Below, piece after piece: positions 41,476 through 53,969 of a stretch of DNA of 64,000 bases. Position 1 is the first letter of the stretch. Each line of letters starts with the position of its first letter. The notes under the pieces were generated by a model, which was not told where the DNA came from, searched no databases, and worked only from the letters and a program-made list of their open reading frames with translations. Location of the stretch: contig NC_088313.1 in NCBI RefSeq assembly GCF_910592395.1, positions 2,916,501 to 2,980,500 of the forward strand, in the 5' to 3' direction. The stretch comes from Lineus longissimus. Its lineage: Eukaryota; Nemertea; Pilidiophora; Heteronemertea; Lineidae. The position numbers and the translations under genes were made by a program.

Positions 41476-43183
41476 CAACGGTAGGTATCTGCTCCCCAAC
41501 TTCCACCCTAATACCGCCCATACGGTACAATAAGTTACCATTTGATGGGAATGGGACAATGCCCTCACTGTGTATGGAGTCATAGGGATAAGAAGACATT
41601 ATTCATTAGTGTTGGTACAAGTGATTTTGCCTAAAAAGCATGCGCATTCAAAAACAAAATATGCAATGTATCACGTACATGACCATGACGACGTGCAGAA
41701 AGTGCACTGGCCAGTGCATACCCTATGGCTATGTGCTAGTAAACATGGTAAACATGAACAACGTCATTATTCATCGGCAGTTCATTTTACTCCGAGCTTT
41801 TTCTGAAACATATAGCCATGATGATTAGGCCTACCATGTACCATGACCAATAACAGCACTAGATCATGTAGATGTCAACAAGTTCACATGAACCGTTTAA
41901 TCCCGCATGGCGCATGTGGCGCATGCGTCTAAACCAAAGCCCCAAAATCACTTGTTTTGGTCTATTTCACTTGTGTTTACAACTGTTCAATGGATTTATA
42001 GTTGAATGCGATCAAACTACGTCTTTTCAATCGTGGATTGTAAATTTAACCCCATGGGCCTAGGGAAGGCCCTATAACAATACTTTCGACACCGTGCTCA
42101 CTGCTGATTCTAAAATGCACCACCTAGTCAAAACAGGACATATGTTCTTCTAGGAATAGATCTCTTTCCAATATTTCGTCATTCCACTATCGTCATCACC
42201 TCATGATACTTTCATTGACATTACAGGCACACATCCACAGAGCACTCTTCAAATCATCTACACAGTGGTTATCCAACTAGGATTATAAAGGTAATTTCTT
42301 AGCCCCGCACAGTGGGTTTCACTCTTGATAAAGGGGCACTATTGCTAGCAGCTAGGTAGGCAGGATAAAGTTAGACGAAGTAGCCGATAGGGGTCTCTTA
42401 CCCCTCAAAGTCCGTCACAACTATTCAAGCTTGTACAAGGAATACATGCAGCGCTGACTCTAACAAGACCCAATGGGAATGTCGCACAGTCATCTGTCAA
42501 AAACAAGACCTATGTTGTAGTATGATCTCTTGCCAATATTTAATAATTGCACTATCGTCATCACCTCATCATACTTCATTGATTTTACAGGCACACATTG
42601 ACATCGACCACTGTTGCAATCAACGACACAGTCGCTATCCAAGTAGCATTATAGAGGTAATTATCATTTTCATACCTCATTAGCATGTGAACCAATCGCG
42701 TCGCGTCCTTTGCGATCACGGCAAAGCCTCATGGAATAATGTCTTTCACCGTTGAATAATTTTTCATATTCCATGCCAGCAACTTCAATTTCTTCATATT
42801 CCATGGCTAGAAGTTCAATACTAATATAATATCCAAGATAAAGTTACAAGAAGTAGTCAATAGGGGTATCTCACCTCTCACTGTATGTCCACACTATTCA
42901 CGCTTGTACGAGGAATACATTCAATGCTGAATCTAACAACACCCAGTGCCCTTACTCTGTATATTAGTCACTGGAAGATGGCCCATTTCACTCCTTGCTT
43001 CTACTTCACCTATAGTCTCATTGCAAACGCCTCAGTTCTATGATATCACATTCACTTTCAGCTGTCATGCAACGCAACAACTGTGCTATCTGCCATCGCA
43101 CATCAACGAAGAAGTGCAGCCGCCCACATTCCACCTCACGTCTGTCCGACCAGCTGCAATCCTCGAGAACGCCCCACTGTACC

Positions 43184-43318
43184 ACGATTTCACTACGATG
43201 TTTGACAAGAAGGAGCAGTGCGCGAGATAGGCTAATGAGCAGACTTCCCTCGCTTGAGTTTCGGAAGAATGTTCCATATCGCGCTAAGCTGACCACTGCT
43301 GACCATGACAGGCGTGCA
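43184..43318 (+). repeat. Direct repeat, copy 2
   Basis: Second copy of the sequence at 41343-41475. The frame VYHDFTTMFDKKEQCAR-like upstream is open for about 95 codons, but the repeat copy does not keep it, so I do not call a gene. Confidence 0.75.
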
Positions 43319-43844
43319 TTGGACTGGTACAGGTTGGAACTGAACATTGAATATGCTGGTGGTGACGCTTTCTGATGAGAAGTTGGTCGTGACTGATGCA
43401 GTATCCTTGGACTTGTCCACAGCATCGTTCAATCATTGCTCTCTGAGCTGCCTTGATTCTGTACTTACCCAAATACTAAGACCAAATGCCTGTTGACTGT
43501 GCTTTAAGAGAGACTGGCGCCATGCCTAGAGATATGACTGACCCCTATTGGCAAATTTGTATGACTTTATCTTGCCTACCTAGCTGCTGCCTATAGTCTC
43601 CCTTTAACTGCAGAACACTTCAAAGTCGATAAAATGCCATGTTCCACCTTTTAATGTGTTCAGACCGCCATTTTCAAAATAATCAAATCAGGACACTGCC
43701 TTCTAGTCTCATAATAAATTTTGCTTTCCTCAATAATAACATTTCTTCTTCTTCAATGCTTTCATCATTCCAAACTTCTCCTCCTCTGACTTTTACAGGG
43801 GTACAGTCATGGCAATCAAAACCCAAATACTGAGACCAAATGCC

Positions 43845-43908
43845 TGTTGACTGTCTGTTTTAAGAGAGACTGGCGCCATGCCTAGTCTCTCTTAAAGCAC
43901 AGTCAACA
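43845..43908. repeat. Inverted repeat (hairpin) near the insertion's right end
   Basis: TGTTGACTGT then a TTTAAGAGAGACT arm, a short loop with GGCGCCATGCC, and the complementary arm back to CAGTCAACA. A sister copy of the left arm and loop lies at 43489-43529. A hairpin about 65 bp from a terminus could be an element end structure. Confidence 0.7.
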
Positions 43909-44417
43909 GACACCAACCCCCTCAGACTCAGAAACCACAAACGCCCAACCCTTCCTGCTACCTTAATACTTCTGGGTGAGTAAATATTGGCACATTCGTG
44001 TTGAACAGGTTTCAAGCAGAACAACTACACGTCCACTGGTGTTTGACACTCCCGACTCAAACACAATATGTTAATGATAGTGCTCATGTAGAACAAACAG
44101 TATCGTTTGAGGAGTAAACCAAATCATTGGAGCATATTTCACGATTAATTGGACACCATCGCCACGACTTGGATGCCTCTGTACAAACCCTCTCTGGAAT
44201 CCATGCATGTAGGTGCTGACCTCAAACAGGGGCTACCCTGGGGCCCTTTCGGTCGTATAACATTTGCGACAACATGGTACGATACGAAATCGACTCAAGC
44301 TTGTGAGTGTAAACTTGATTTTATTTTAGAGTATTGTAAAATAGATGTGGCTGATCAGTTCGTAATGCCAAGTTGAGGGAGGAATCATGATAATTCAGTT
44401 TCGCGTTTCGCTTTCAG

Positions 44418-44547
44418 GTTTGGCTGCGATCTCCGGGAAAGTCACGATCCCTGGTGATGTCTACGCCTGGATTGCAGTATTTGTGCTGCCGATCAACAGC
44501 GCTATGAACCCAATACTCTACACATTGTCGTCTCTCGATCTCATCAA
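44418..44547 (+). pseudogene. Unit 2 copy of the TM7 exon
   Basis: Intact 130-nt exon with acceptor and gtaggt donor, same protein as 26987-27116. Because the accompanying tail linker exon is deleted and the pseudokinase exon is frameshifted in this unit, it has no coherent downstream partner inside unit 2. Confidence 0.8.
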
Positions 44548-44970
44548 GTAGGTGACTTGATATTTCCTTTGGATGACTCTTACCTTGAATTATGGGTGCT
44601 CTAGATGAGCTATGGACGGATTTCATTATGATTTACACAATAAATCAAGCATTTAAAACCGTGCCAATATCCGCGCAGCGCGTACGGCATCCTGCGTCCT
44701 CTCTGTCGTTTCCCTTCAACAACCTTAGGTTGTCATTCCATCAGTATCTGGGGAAGTTTTGCTAGTTCAGTTCAAGACACGTGTCCAAACCAATTACGCT
44801 ATTGGGTTGTTATTCCGTATATTATTTGGTCACGATTCTATGTGCCAGGGCAAAATTCTACCCTCATGTTTTCCAAAGATCCAAAACAGTTTGAAACTAT
44901 TTTGTGGACTAACCGACTCATATCGTGGTAACAATGTCATTTGGAGCTTTTCTTGTTTCTTGACTTTCAG

Positions 44971-45411
44971 TTGACGAAGATGATGAGGACGGTTCCCCTA
45001 AGGTAGTCAACTGTTACCCAGAGGGCAGTCATCTCCTGCCTTACGTGGTGGAGGAGTCCAATATGCTGAACCTCGCCCACGCCATGAAGACCGAAACGCC
45101 CTCACTGCCGCTGCGGGACATGCACAGCGTGCTAAGGATGTGGCCAAAGCCATGGCATCGCTGCATGAAAGAGGCCTGATTGCGAGCAGTGTGACTGTAA
45201 ATGACGTTGGGATAATTGTCAGCAACGGAAATCAGGTAAGACAAGTTGATTTCGGCTACTCTATGAGGATTCATTTTACGAAAGATATTGTCCTTGTGAG
45301 CAACAGTTTCTGACAAAATGTGCTCTTGCTGTCTCTCTTGACAGCCGTGCTCTGACCCACTGGACTGGCCATCACTTGAATTCTTAAAGGGTAACTACCG
45401 GCAAACGCAAG
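44971..45411 (+). pseudogene. Unit 2 copy of the pseudokinase exons (frameshift)
   Basis: Exons 44971-45235 and 45345-45411. The first is one base shorter than in unit 1: GCTAAGGATG replaces GCTAAAGGATG near 45134, breaking the frame inside the alpha-E helix. The last codon is CAG instead of GAG. Confidence 0.85.
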
Positions 45412-45830
45412 GTAGGTCAGGATAAGTTACGATACACGAAGTTGTCGGTATGGCCGTTTCAGTCTCACTATCGAAACTTTAGACCTACCGCTGAATCAAA
45501 CATGTCTTTTCAGACTTCAAATTTACCTCCTAGTTTCTGCCTATAGTCTTCCTTTAAGTGACGCATTTCATGATGCAGTGGCACAAGAGTGCAGGCATAT
45601 TAAAATCGAGTGTTTCCTTGAATTGTAATACGCCGCGATCAGTTCGTTTCCCCAAGTCGAAATGTTGGATACTGAAGAATGGATCTTCCACCGATCTAGC
45701 CGGTGCGGGCGGCTATCGGTGTGACTGGAAAATTACTGTTGCACTAAGGTTGCCTGGCAACAATGCATTTTAAAGCAAGTGGCCAACTTGAGCTGTAATA
45801 ATCAAACTAGACCATATTATCCTATTTCAG

Positions 45831-45916
45831 AAATTAACGATGACTTGCAACGTCAAATCGGCATTCCTATGTTCAGGTGTGAAACAAGCCCTGATTCCGC
45901 GAGATTTGAAAGATAA
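45831..45916 (+). pseudogene. Unit 2 copy of the terminal exon
   Basis: Phase-1 reading is open to TAA at 45914-45916 with small changes (EINDDLQRQIG). The polyadenylation hexamer after it is AACAAA, not AATAAA. Confidence 0.7.
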
Positions 45917-46311
45917 TATCCAGGATTTCGGCAACCTATGCAAGCGACTCTTACGTCACCACACCATGAACAAAAATCAGCATTGAAGGTGTTATATGGG
46001 ATCAGTTTTTGTTCACTGTGATAGGATATACCAATTGACTGCGTCGTTTTAAAAGCTGTTTGAGACTTGCTTTCGACGAGTAATTTCATGTTAGGTTATC
46101 GATTTGACTCGATGTTGCACCACTAGATTCTATAGGCTCTCTTAATTGTATTGGCTCGATTTCTTAATTTCACTTTTACATGTTCGTGTATTCGTGTAGA
46201 TAGGACAGAATTATATGGCTTTTAAGATGTACGACAATTGATTTGCTTGTTCAACATAGACGGTGTGGCGTTTGAACTTTATACGAAGCGTCACGATGAA
46301 AACGACCACAC

Positions 46312-46512
46312 GCCGATGCGTTATTATGGAAAGGACAACAAACCGAGCATCACTATGGAAAGGACAACAAACCGAGCGTCACTATGGAAAGGACAACAAA
46401 CCGATAGTCACTATGGAAAGGAAAACAAACCGATCGTCACTATGGAAGGGAAAACGAATTGAACATCACTATTGAAAGGACAACAAACCGAGCGTCACTA
46501 TGCAAACCGAAT
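46312..46512 (+). repeat. 29-bp minisatellite, unit 2 (about 7 copies)
   Basis: Same repeat as 29452-29662, with a truncated last unit before the shared unique flank ..AATAAGAATTGGCG. Unit variants differ from those in unit 1. Confidence 0.9.
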
Positions 46513-46918
46513 AAGAATTGGCGTTATGATGCTAACCTTATCGACACGTTCTCGCTATAAGCATGCTGTAACTTCATAATTTCCAATACAATATCTATGC
46601 GTAACACATATTTCTTTCTAACAGGAGAAACCGGCTTACACACGATTATGAGATGATATTCATAGGGCACATCTTCCTCAGTTTTATTAATGTATGTACT
46701 GAAAATAAAGATCCAGAGGTTTCGCAATCCACCAAAGAAACAAAACCCGTGAAAATTCCATTTTCCTGAAATCTTCGCGTATCACAAAAACGAAGAGGCG
46801 TGAAAATTCCTTGACGGTTTACAATTATTATTTCACATTCTCCAAACAGACACAACACAATATAGTAGAACCGCCTTGTCACGCTACTATTGCATGTACT
46901 GCGCGGAGTATGTTTACT

Positions 46919-48859
46919 TCATTGTCTGGACGCGTAAACTGGTCTTGCAAGAGCAGGTTGTGTGGTCAGGGTCTTTATGGCCAAGTATAAGTGACAGAGC
47001 CTTGTGGAGGTATCATAACTAAATCCGTTGAACGTGGAATGGTTGATACAGGCTTGCAAACACACCAACTTTCTGCTGCACGTCTCCGATTGCATGAGTC
47101 GAGTCGCGGTGGTAGTTGGGTTGAAAAGTTTCAAGAAGTATTGTTGGCAACCGCGAACTGAAAGTAAGATAAGACGTGCAGTTTACAAACGACTAAGCTG
47201 TGCGTAGATTTACCAGTACGCACTCCATGTTAGTACTGCAAACTTGGTTGTATCTGGTATGTCGCGTTGCACATTTGAACCAACACATCTTTCCCGAAAC
47301 TGAAGGACTATACAATATCAGCCAGATCTCCGTTTTCGTAGTTTTTAGCCCAATTCTCCTGCACTAAACAGGTCTATTGTATAACCACATGCATTGGCAT
47401 GGGCCACGTTGTTCAATATTATAGGCGACAGCATTACCGTTGCCGGTTTAGGTCCTAACCTTTCATGTCTTTCCCTCGAACGTCTTTAACTACAATCGCC
47501 CTCAGGGCTACCTTCCTGCCATCAAAATGACCTCCAATGTATATCCTTTTTGTTGAGAGAAAATAGCTACTGTGCTTCGTTGCTCCAATCACCTGCCAAT
47601 CGTTCCTGGAGAGGCCAAATAGAATTGCCAAACCGTAACGCGTACTTTTATCACTGTGATAACCAGTGAGATCACCAGCTTGGACCTGTAAAGACATAAC
47701 AGCTTCACGTAGTACAAACACTAGTAGGCAGGGCTGAAAAAGAGGTAAGTCAACACACACACGGCGCACATGGCGACTGGATCGCCATTAAAAGTTGACA
47801 TTGATATTGCTGATTTGCTCACAATGTCATGCGATTGGATTTTGTCTCTAGCCCTGCATCTTCTATATTGTTTTTTTAACTCTATACTCTACTTGTTAGT
47901 AACCAACGACAAGCCTTTTACTATTGTTTTAGTATGAGTGCGGGTCACTTGCAGAGGGTGTATTAAAATCAAAGGAAAATTTATGGCGAGAGAGACCAAT
48001 TACACGAAACCGTGATTGGTCGTAGCAAGCGGACACAAAAGAAGCAGGCAAAGAATTTCTTTATTTTATTGGACGTTAAGCCATGCGAGCACTACGATAT
48101 AAGGGCCTTATTATCTTTTTGACTAATGAAGTACCCATACATGATGTACACCGTGTTGGTGTCTTTCCCAGCATGCCCAGCAGATGTTTTCTTGGCTAAT
48201 ATTTGTTACTTCTTTGTTAGGTGTAAAGGAATAATCCACTTTAATGGATAAACATCTCAAATATGTCATATCGTAAATCAAAGTACATTGTAATTAGTTT
48301 CAATAGACAATAGTACTTGACTTATGACCGATCAAGCACTACTTGTTATAGAATTCGTGAGTGACAGGGATTCCTGCTGCAGTGGAAAACAAGTCATGGC
48401 GTCGATGCGACACGCAGACTACTAAGTATTCAGAAACAAGCAGACAGTAACCTTGAAGGGTATCGAAAACAATGTCTTATTTCCGATCGTAGAGTTTGTA
48501 ACCTCTGTTGAGTGGACCAGGTCGAACGTCCTGGAAACGTCAGGGACGGGTCTGAATATATCCACATAGTACGTTTCGCTGTTGATTTTGTTGTATAGTT
48601 GCCATCCGATAACATATCCTTCTGCTTTGAACATGTGCGGAGCGGCCAAATGGATGATCACCCAACCGGCGTAGCTGCCGGGGAGAGCAGTCGGTTCCTG
48701 TCCCTGAAGATACACATCCTTGCAGTTTGGGACGACAGCGACAGTTGGAAAAATATCGAAAAACAGGAAACACAATGAGGTAATAAAAACTATTGGGTCA
48801 ATTGCGATTCCACTCTGGCAGCTTGACAAACTCGTGATTTCTTCATTAGCATTCCACAT
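46919..48859 (-). CDS. Minus-strand leader + beta domain + PAN protein, copy B (intact)
   Basis: Three exons on the minus strand: 48859-48452 (phase 0 end), 47685-47460 (0-1) and 47157-46919 (1-stop). The protein is about 289 residues. Residues 18-42 are a hydrophobic leader (IDPIVFITSLCFLLFDIFPTV) acting as signal peptide or anchor. Residues 43-210 hold a beta-type domain (GYVIGWQLYN, YYVDIFRPVP, VQAGDLTGYHS), then a PAN domain (CSRKLVCLQACINHSTF, CHLYL). The gene is convergent with the receptor 3' end. I chose the ATG just before NANEEIT; an upstream in-frame ATG at 48904 also exists. Function unknown; an extracellular binding protein is likely. Confidence 0.75.
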
Positions 48860-50547
48860 CCCTGCTAAAAAATATATAATGCGGTAAAATGGTTCCCTCT
48901 CCAAATTGTACTTCGATTAATGGATCTTGTATTTCAGAACAAATCTATTCCGGTAAGAAAAGTGATTAATTTAATCCGGTCACAGGTTCAGCGATCCCGT
49001 TCCAATCGGTCATATAAAAAGGAAGCGTTGATACAATTACTAGTACGGAAACTCTCAAAAGGCACAGTGCACTACAGACGAGCAGAATGAGTAATTCGCT
49101 CGCGATCGACTCTTTAGTGCGAGAGGTTCTATGACCAGTTTCAAGCCAGGACTGAAGACGCTGCTCTTCTGTGAAAGCGCCCGTAGGCAGGACTCTTGGG
49201 AGTCGGCGCTATACATTGTACAAGACACTAATACTTGTGACTGTCAGCACCGTCAAAACGTATCCAGAAGTATTAAGGTAGCAGGAAGGATAGGGCGTTT
49301 GTGGTTTCATACATACTGCTTCCCGCATGGAATACAGTTCTTGCGTTTTTCCGTATACTTATACGGTAGTACTTGTCGTGTAAACTACACAAACTAATGA
49401 CGTCGTTCAGAAGGCGTCACTGCGGATGCATTTGCAAGAATAACACCAGGATTATGCTGTATGTATCCCTGTACTCCTTTCTGTTACAGGATCCCGTTTG
49501 AGAAAACTTCAGCTTCTTCACAGTTTTCGCAGCTGCCCATTTTGGTCTGCGCCTGGTGGGCAAACATTCTTTATCAACTACTTGATAACTATATATTGAG
49601 AAAAGATCACACAAATATCAAAATGTGAGATAATTTTGAGGAGAACTACTTTGGCCGATTCACTCTGCCACTCGCGCGACCTCGTCATAATCGTCACGAT
49701 GTGACGACGAGGATTGATTTTTCAATATGGCGACCTAGAATGGTATTCGAGAGACTACGTCCGTTCCCTAGCCTCGTTGTCCCAAGTAGCCCAACTGATA
49801 TTAGTTGAAAATTATACCGCAGATCTGGAGAATAAAGACGTTCCTGAGAATTGTCGAGCTAGTTACTTCGGAAGATCTGGTGAAAACGGATTGTTTTATT
49901 GAACGTTGTTGGTATAGTCGAAAGGATGATTTCATGACGAGGATCATCGTAATAATGCGAACTGTTGGTGTGATACTGACCAGTCGGATACTGCTGTTAT
50001 CAATCCCTTATCCTAGGTTCATTTGCTGGCTGCAACGCGAGTTGGTCAATAGATGATAGTGATAAATATATAGATGGATGTCGTTTGGAAAGAACGATAA
50101 TTGCTTCTAAAAAGACCATACAGTTAATCAATTATCGGTAAAACTATCTATTGAATTCTAAATTTCTATTTCACTTCAGGTGATCAGGACGCTCCAGATT
50201 CAGACCGAGTTGTTTCTCGCCACAACTGGGACAAAGACACTCTAATATTCTTTGTAGTCCTCTTGATCAATGAGCAACGAAAAAATACACTACATCCATA
50301 CCACTAAAATGTGAAGACGACATTAATACATGTACAATGTAGTTATAGAGATATGAAAAGGTATATTTTCACAAATCAACCCCTCAATGAATGCAACTGA
50401 GTTGGTCAGTAACCCACCAGCACAGTAGCCAGAATGCAGTATGGCGGTATATGATAATGAAGAGCCTATGTAACATTATGGTTATGAAGATACAACCCAC
50501 AGGGATGTTTCATTAAACATAATTATGATAAAAATGTCGCACAAGAG
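48860..50547. other. Non-genic part of unit 2 with a 45-bp element terminus at 49264-49308
   Basis: Mostly a duplicate of the unit 1 sequence. At 49264-49308 the unit 1 sequence is replaced by CCAGAAGTATTAAGGTAGCA followed by GGAAGGATAGGGCGTTTGTG, the reverse complement of the end of the insertion at 43931-43975. An open frame at 49714-49899 (GDLEWYSRDYVRSLASL) is described in findings. No gene is called. Confidence 0.5.
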
Positions 50548-51492
50548 CAAGGAGGATACCGCGGTGACGTCACATCACGTGATCCCGACCCATATTAGTG
50601 ATCGCTATGGCCAATCAGATTCAGTCTACTGACAGCACCAGCACTGAACACATCTCCACGTCTCACTGTCTGGAGCGCTCCTGTACACAAAAACACCAAT
50701 AGACATGAAATATTGCAATACCTAGTATGGATTCTTCCTGTGTAAAATAAAATTTACAGAGCAGATTAACTTCCACGAATAAAAAAGACGTTTGGCGTGG
50801 CCAAAGTGCGGAAATAATGTCTCCGCTAAAATACACTACGAAATACACTAATCAATGCACTACGCAATATACAGTAGAGATGCAGTTGAGTTTGTTATTG
50901 TTTTGACTTAGAAGCTCGCCCATATCATAATATATTCATGTATTCATGAAGTATGAACTCATTTCTGTCACATACAACTCTAAGAACAGTCAATTTCTCC
51001 TTAAATCATCACCGAAACCGCGATATCCGCAGGAAGATTTCGTTCTAGTGTCCGAAAATGCATGATCTTACAGGGGCGCTAACTCGACAAATAGAGGGGA
51101 TCTATGGGGATCTATGCGAGTTTTAGGTATTACAGGTCTCGAACTTGTAAAATCTGTAAACATGACTCCAAATCCCATTATGATAATGAAGAGATTGCCC
51201 CATATCTGGGAGACTGTTTTGAAACCATCGCTAATTTTGGAAGATCGGTGCCCGGCTATTTGGTTTAAAAAACCCTATTTTTCCCCATCAAAACAGCACT
51301 TTTCATTATTCAAATGATAGCTTATTGTCTGAAGACTTATTTCATAGCAGAAAAGTACTAATAACTCTGATTTGATGCGAAAAATCTAACTTTTTTGATG
51401 ACTTGATTTTCCCTTGGCCGTGGATCGAGTTTGTTTACAATATGCAGCGCCATCTTGGAAAAAGCCGTGACGTCACCGCGGTATCCTCCTTG
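50548..51492. mobile_element. 945-bp TIR element with 9-bp target duplication
   Basis: Perfect 26-bp terminal inverted repeats beginning CAAGGAGGATACCGCGGTGA. The duplicated target GCACAAGAG is at 50539-50547 and 51493-51501, and unit 1 shows the empty site (single GCACAAGAG). The interior has no transposase-like frame, so it is non-autonomous. A 9-bp duplication points to Mutator-like or Merlin elements. Confidence 0.95.
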
Positions 51493-51965
51493 GCACAAGA
51501 GAAAGACCGTTGTCACTCAACCTCGTTTACCCAGGGGTCATTGCGCGCTCCTGAATGCTAATCAAGTAGACCCCGGATGTAGAGGTTGCAGCTTGGTGCC
51601 TCGCTGGCATGTGGCTGCTGCCGTAATAAATATCATGTGACCCGGAACCATCGCCCTGACCAATCATGGTTGTTATGCTGAAATGGACATCATTTTGGTA
51701 CCAGGCCATAATTACCAAATTTCCGACGACTGCTTTTTTATGGCGGATTGCGGTCAAACCCTAATCATTTGTTCTAACTGAATTCTTTGCCTGCTTCAAA
51801 TAGAGCAGCATTGAACCATGTTGGTACAGAGGACCTGGTCATATCAACAACACTGCTGAGGAAACATCTGAATTCGTTTTGGTCATTATTTGGAAGGGAT
51901 ACTGAACAATTCAGTAAAGGGATCTTTCTATTCTCCGTGCAAAAAATGACGTGTAATTTTTTTTA

Positions 51966-52933
51966 TATCAAACAACCACCTAAACATGATACCACTGGGC
52001 ACATTCAGGTATACAAACAAGGTACAACACCTTCACCTCACTGGTAACACCCTGGGGGACTTCACTGGTAAAGAAGACTTCAAGGATCTGCCAGAGCTAA
52101 AGGAACTCCGGTCGAATCATTTTAGATTTGGTTGTATGGCCCCACAAGTCCCCGAAGAGAATTGTTTTCCAAAGATGGACCCGTTCTCTTCCTGCACTGA
52201 TCTCATCCGCATAGGCGCCTTGCGGATCTTTCTGTGGATACTTGGGACCATTGCTGTGGGCGGAATATCCTCGTACTCCTCCTGAGGATATTGACAAAGG
52301 AACCAACGACGGCGAACACCACGATCATCACAAGCCTCGCCGTGTCCGACCTCCTCATGGGCGTGTACTTGTACATCATCGCGGCTGCGGACACCACATT
52401 CAGGGGGTACTACATCGAGGTTGACTGGACCTGGAGGGAGGGCATCGGATGTAAGATTGCCGGATTCCTCTCTGTCTTATCAAGCGAGGTGTCCGTCTTC
52501 ACTTTGACTGTCATGTCAGTGAATCGTTTCCTGGTTGTGGTGTTCCCGTTCAGCAAGCAAAAGATCAACTTCAAGAAGGCGAAGATATTGGTGGCATCAA
52601 TATGGATCTTTGGGGTCATTTTAGCCGGTGCACCGTTCTGTGTTGACTACTTGCGACATTCGTACTATTCAAGATCTGGCGTCTGCCTCTCGCTCCACCA
52701 GACATCAGAACCCGCCCCAGGCTGGGAGTACTCGGTCGCCATCTTTTTAGGACTCAACCTCGTTGCGTTCATGATCATCGCTGTACTATACACTTGGATG
52801 TACGTCATCATCAAATGCTCTGTCGATATGATGAAACACAAGACCAGTCGGAAGAAGGGAGAGAACAAGGAACTAGTCGTTGCCCTCAACGTCCTGACTG
52901 ACTTTGCTTGCTGGATGCCCATCATAATTCTAG
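51966..52933 (+). pseudogene. Unit 3 partial LRR-7TM exon (frameshift, NRF)
   Basis: Begins at the same LRR breakpoint. A missing G in GTGGGCGGAATATCC (around 52260) shifts frame in TM1. After that the 7TM part is open and near identical to unit 1, but has NRF instead of DRF in TM3 and a 12-nt deletion between VVAL and LTDFACW, removing four residues before TM6. It cannot make a normal receptor. Confidence 0.85.
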
Positions 52934-53388
52934 GTGAGTAAATATTGGCACATTCGTGTTGAACAGGTTTCAAGCAGAACAACTACACGTCCACTAGTGT
53001 TTGACACTCCCGACTCAAACACCAAATATGTTAATGATAGTGCTCATGTCGAACAAACAGTACCGTTTGAGGAGTAAACCAAATCATTGGAGCATATTTC
53101 ACGATTAATTCGCATAATTGGACACCATCGCCACAACTTGGATGCCTCTTTACAAACCCTTTCTGGAATCCATGCATGTAGGTGCTGACCTCAAACAGGG
53201 TCTACCCTGGGGCCCTTTCGGTCGTATAACGTTTGCGACAACATGGTACGATACGAAATCGACTCAAGCTTGTGAGTGTAAACTGGATTTTAGTTTAGAG
53301 TATCGTAAAAATTAGATGTGGTTGTTCAGTTCGTAATGCCAAGTTGAGGGAGGAATCATGATAATTCAGTTTCGCGTTTCGCTTTCAG

Positions 53389-53518
53389 GTTTGGCTGCGA
53401 TCTCCGGGAAAGTCACGATCCCTGGTGATGTCTACGCCTGGATTGCAGTATTTGTGCTGCCGATCAACAGCGCTATGAACCCAATTCTCTACACACTGTC
53501 GTCTCTCGATCTCATCAA
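53389..53518 (+). pseudogene. Unit 3 copy of the TM7 exon
   Basis: Same 130-nt exon with intact splice sites and NPxxY motif. It lies downstream of a frameshifted 7TM exon. Confidence 0.8.
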
Positions 53519-53901
53519 GTAGGTGACTTGATATTTCCTTTGGATGACTCTTACCTTGAATTATGGGTGCTCTAGATGAGCTATGGACGGATTTCATTAT
53601 GATATACGGAATAAATCAAGGATTTAAATCCGTGCTTGTGATGTTTAAATTTACTGTTTCCTGGCTATTCCTGTGGGTTGCTATAACCTCTGTTAGAACC
53701 AAAAAGTGACTATCAGTGCCATTGTATAAGACGTTAATGGCTTCCTCATCCACAGTAGACAACTACAATAAACATACTCGTCATTTCATATTTGCTCATC
53801 AAAAGCTGGAGACTCGTATATACGGCTCTTAATCTTTGACCAGCCCTACCAAGTATTTCCAACTGAAATGTCCATCAGCTGATATAACGTTTTTCTTTTA
53901 G

Positions 53902-53969
53902 ACTGATATGTGGAAAGAAAGAACCACAGTTGGATTACTCTTGAAGCACTAGGACGAATGTGTCTACCC
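53902..53969 (+). pseudogene. Unit 3 tail linker exon, donor lost
   Basis: Acceptor and coding part are kept ([12 protein letters not shown]), but the donor CCCGTAAGT of unit 1 is changed to CCATCAGT, destroying GT. A codon change also alters the Ser-Gly part. Confidence 0.75.

Larger units (their letters stand above)
36381..43975. mobile_element. Composite 7.6-kb insertion at the 3' border of the unit 2 7TM exon
   Basis: In units 1 and 3 the exon end ATTCTAG is followed directly by GTGAGTAAATATTGG. In unit 2 these are separated by 36381-43975. The interval holds a Harbinger-type element (36460-41021) and about 3 kb of other repetitive DNA: two diverged direct repeats (about 42090-42450 and 42450-42930), a 130-bp direct repeat pair (41343-41475 and 43184-43318) and a hairpin (43845-43908). 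Its last 45 bp recur inverted at 49264-49308. I see no protein for the outer element. Confidence 0.7.
34404..51965 (+). repeat. Tandem duplication unit 2 (17.6 kb with insertions)
   Basis: Second copy of the 8.7-kb unit, enlarged by a CR1-like element (about 1 kb), a 7.6-kb composite insertion and a 945-bp TIR element. A deletion (corresponding to about 27239-27807 of unit 1) removed the tail linker exon. The minus-strand gene is intact here. Confidence 0.85.

Noticed and set aside
42946-43230. 94-codon open frame in the composite insertion, with a possible RING-like CAIC in another frame
   Set aside because: The cysteine pattern is not continued in either frame and the repeated copy at 41343 does not preserve it.
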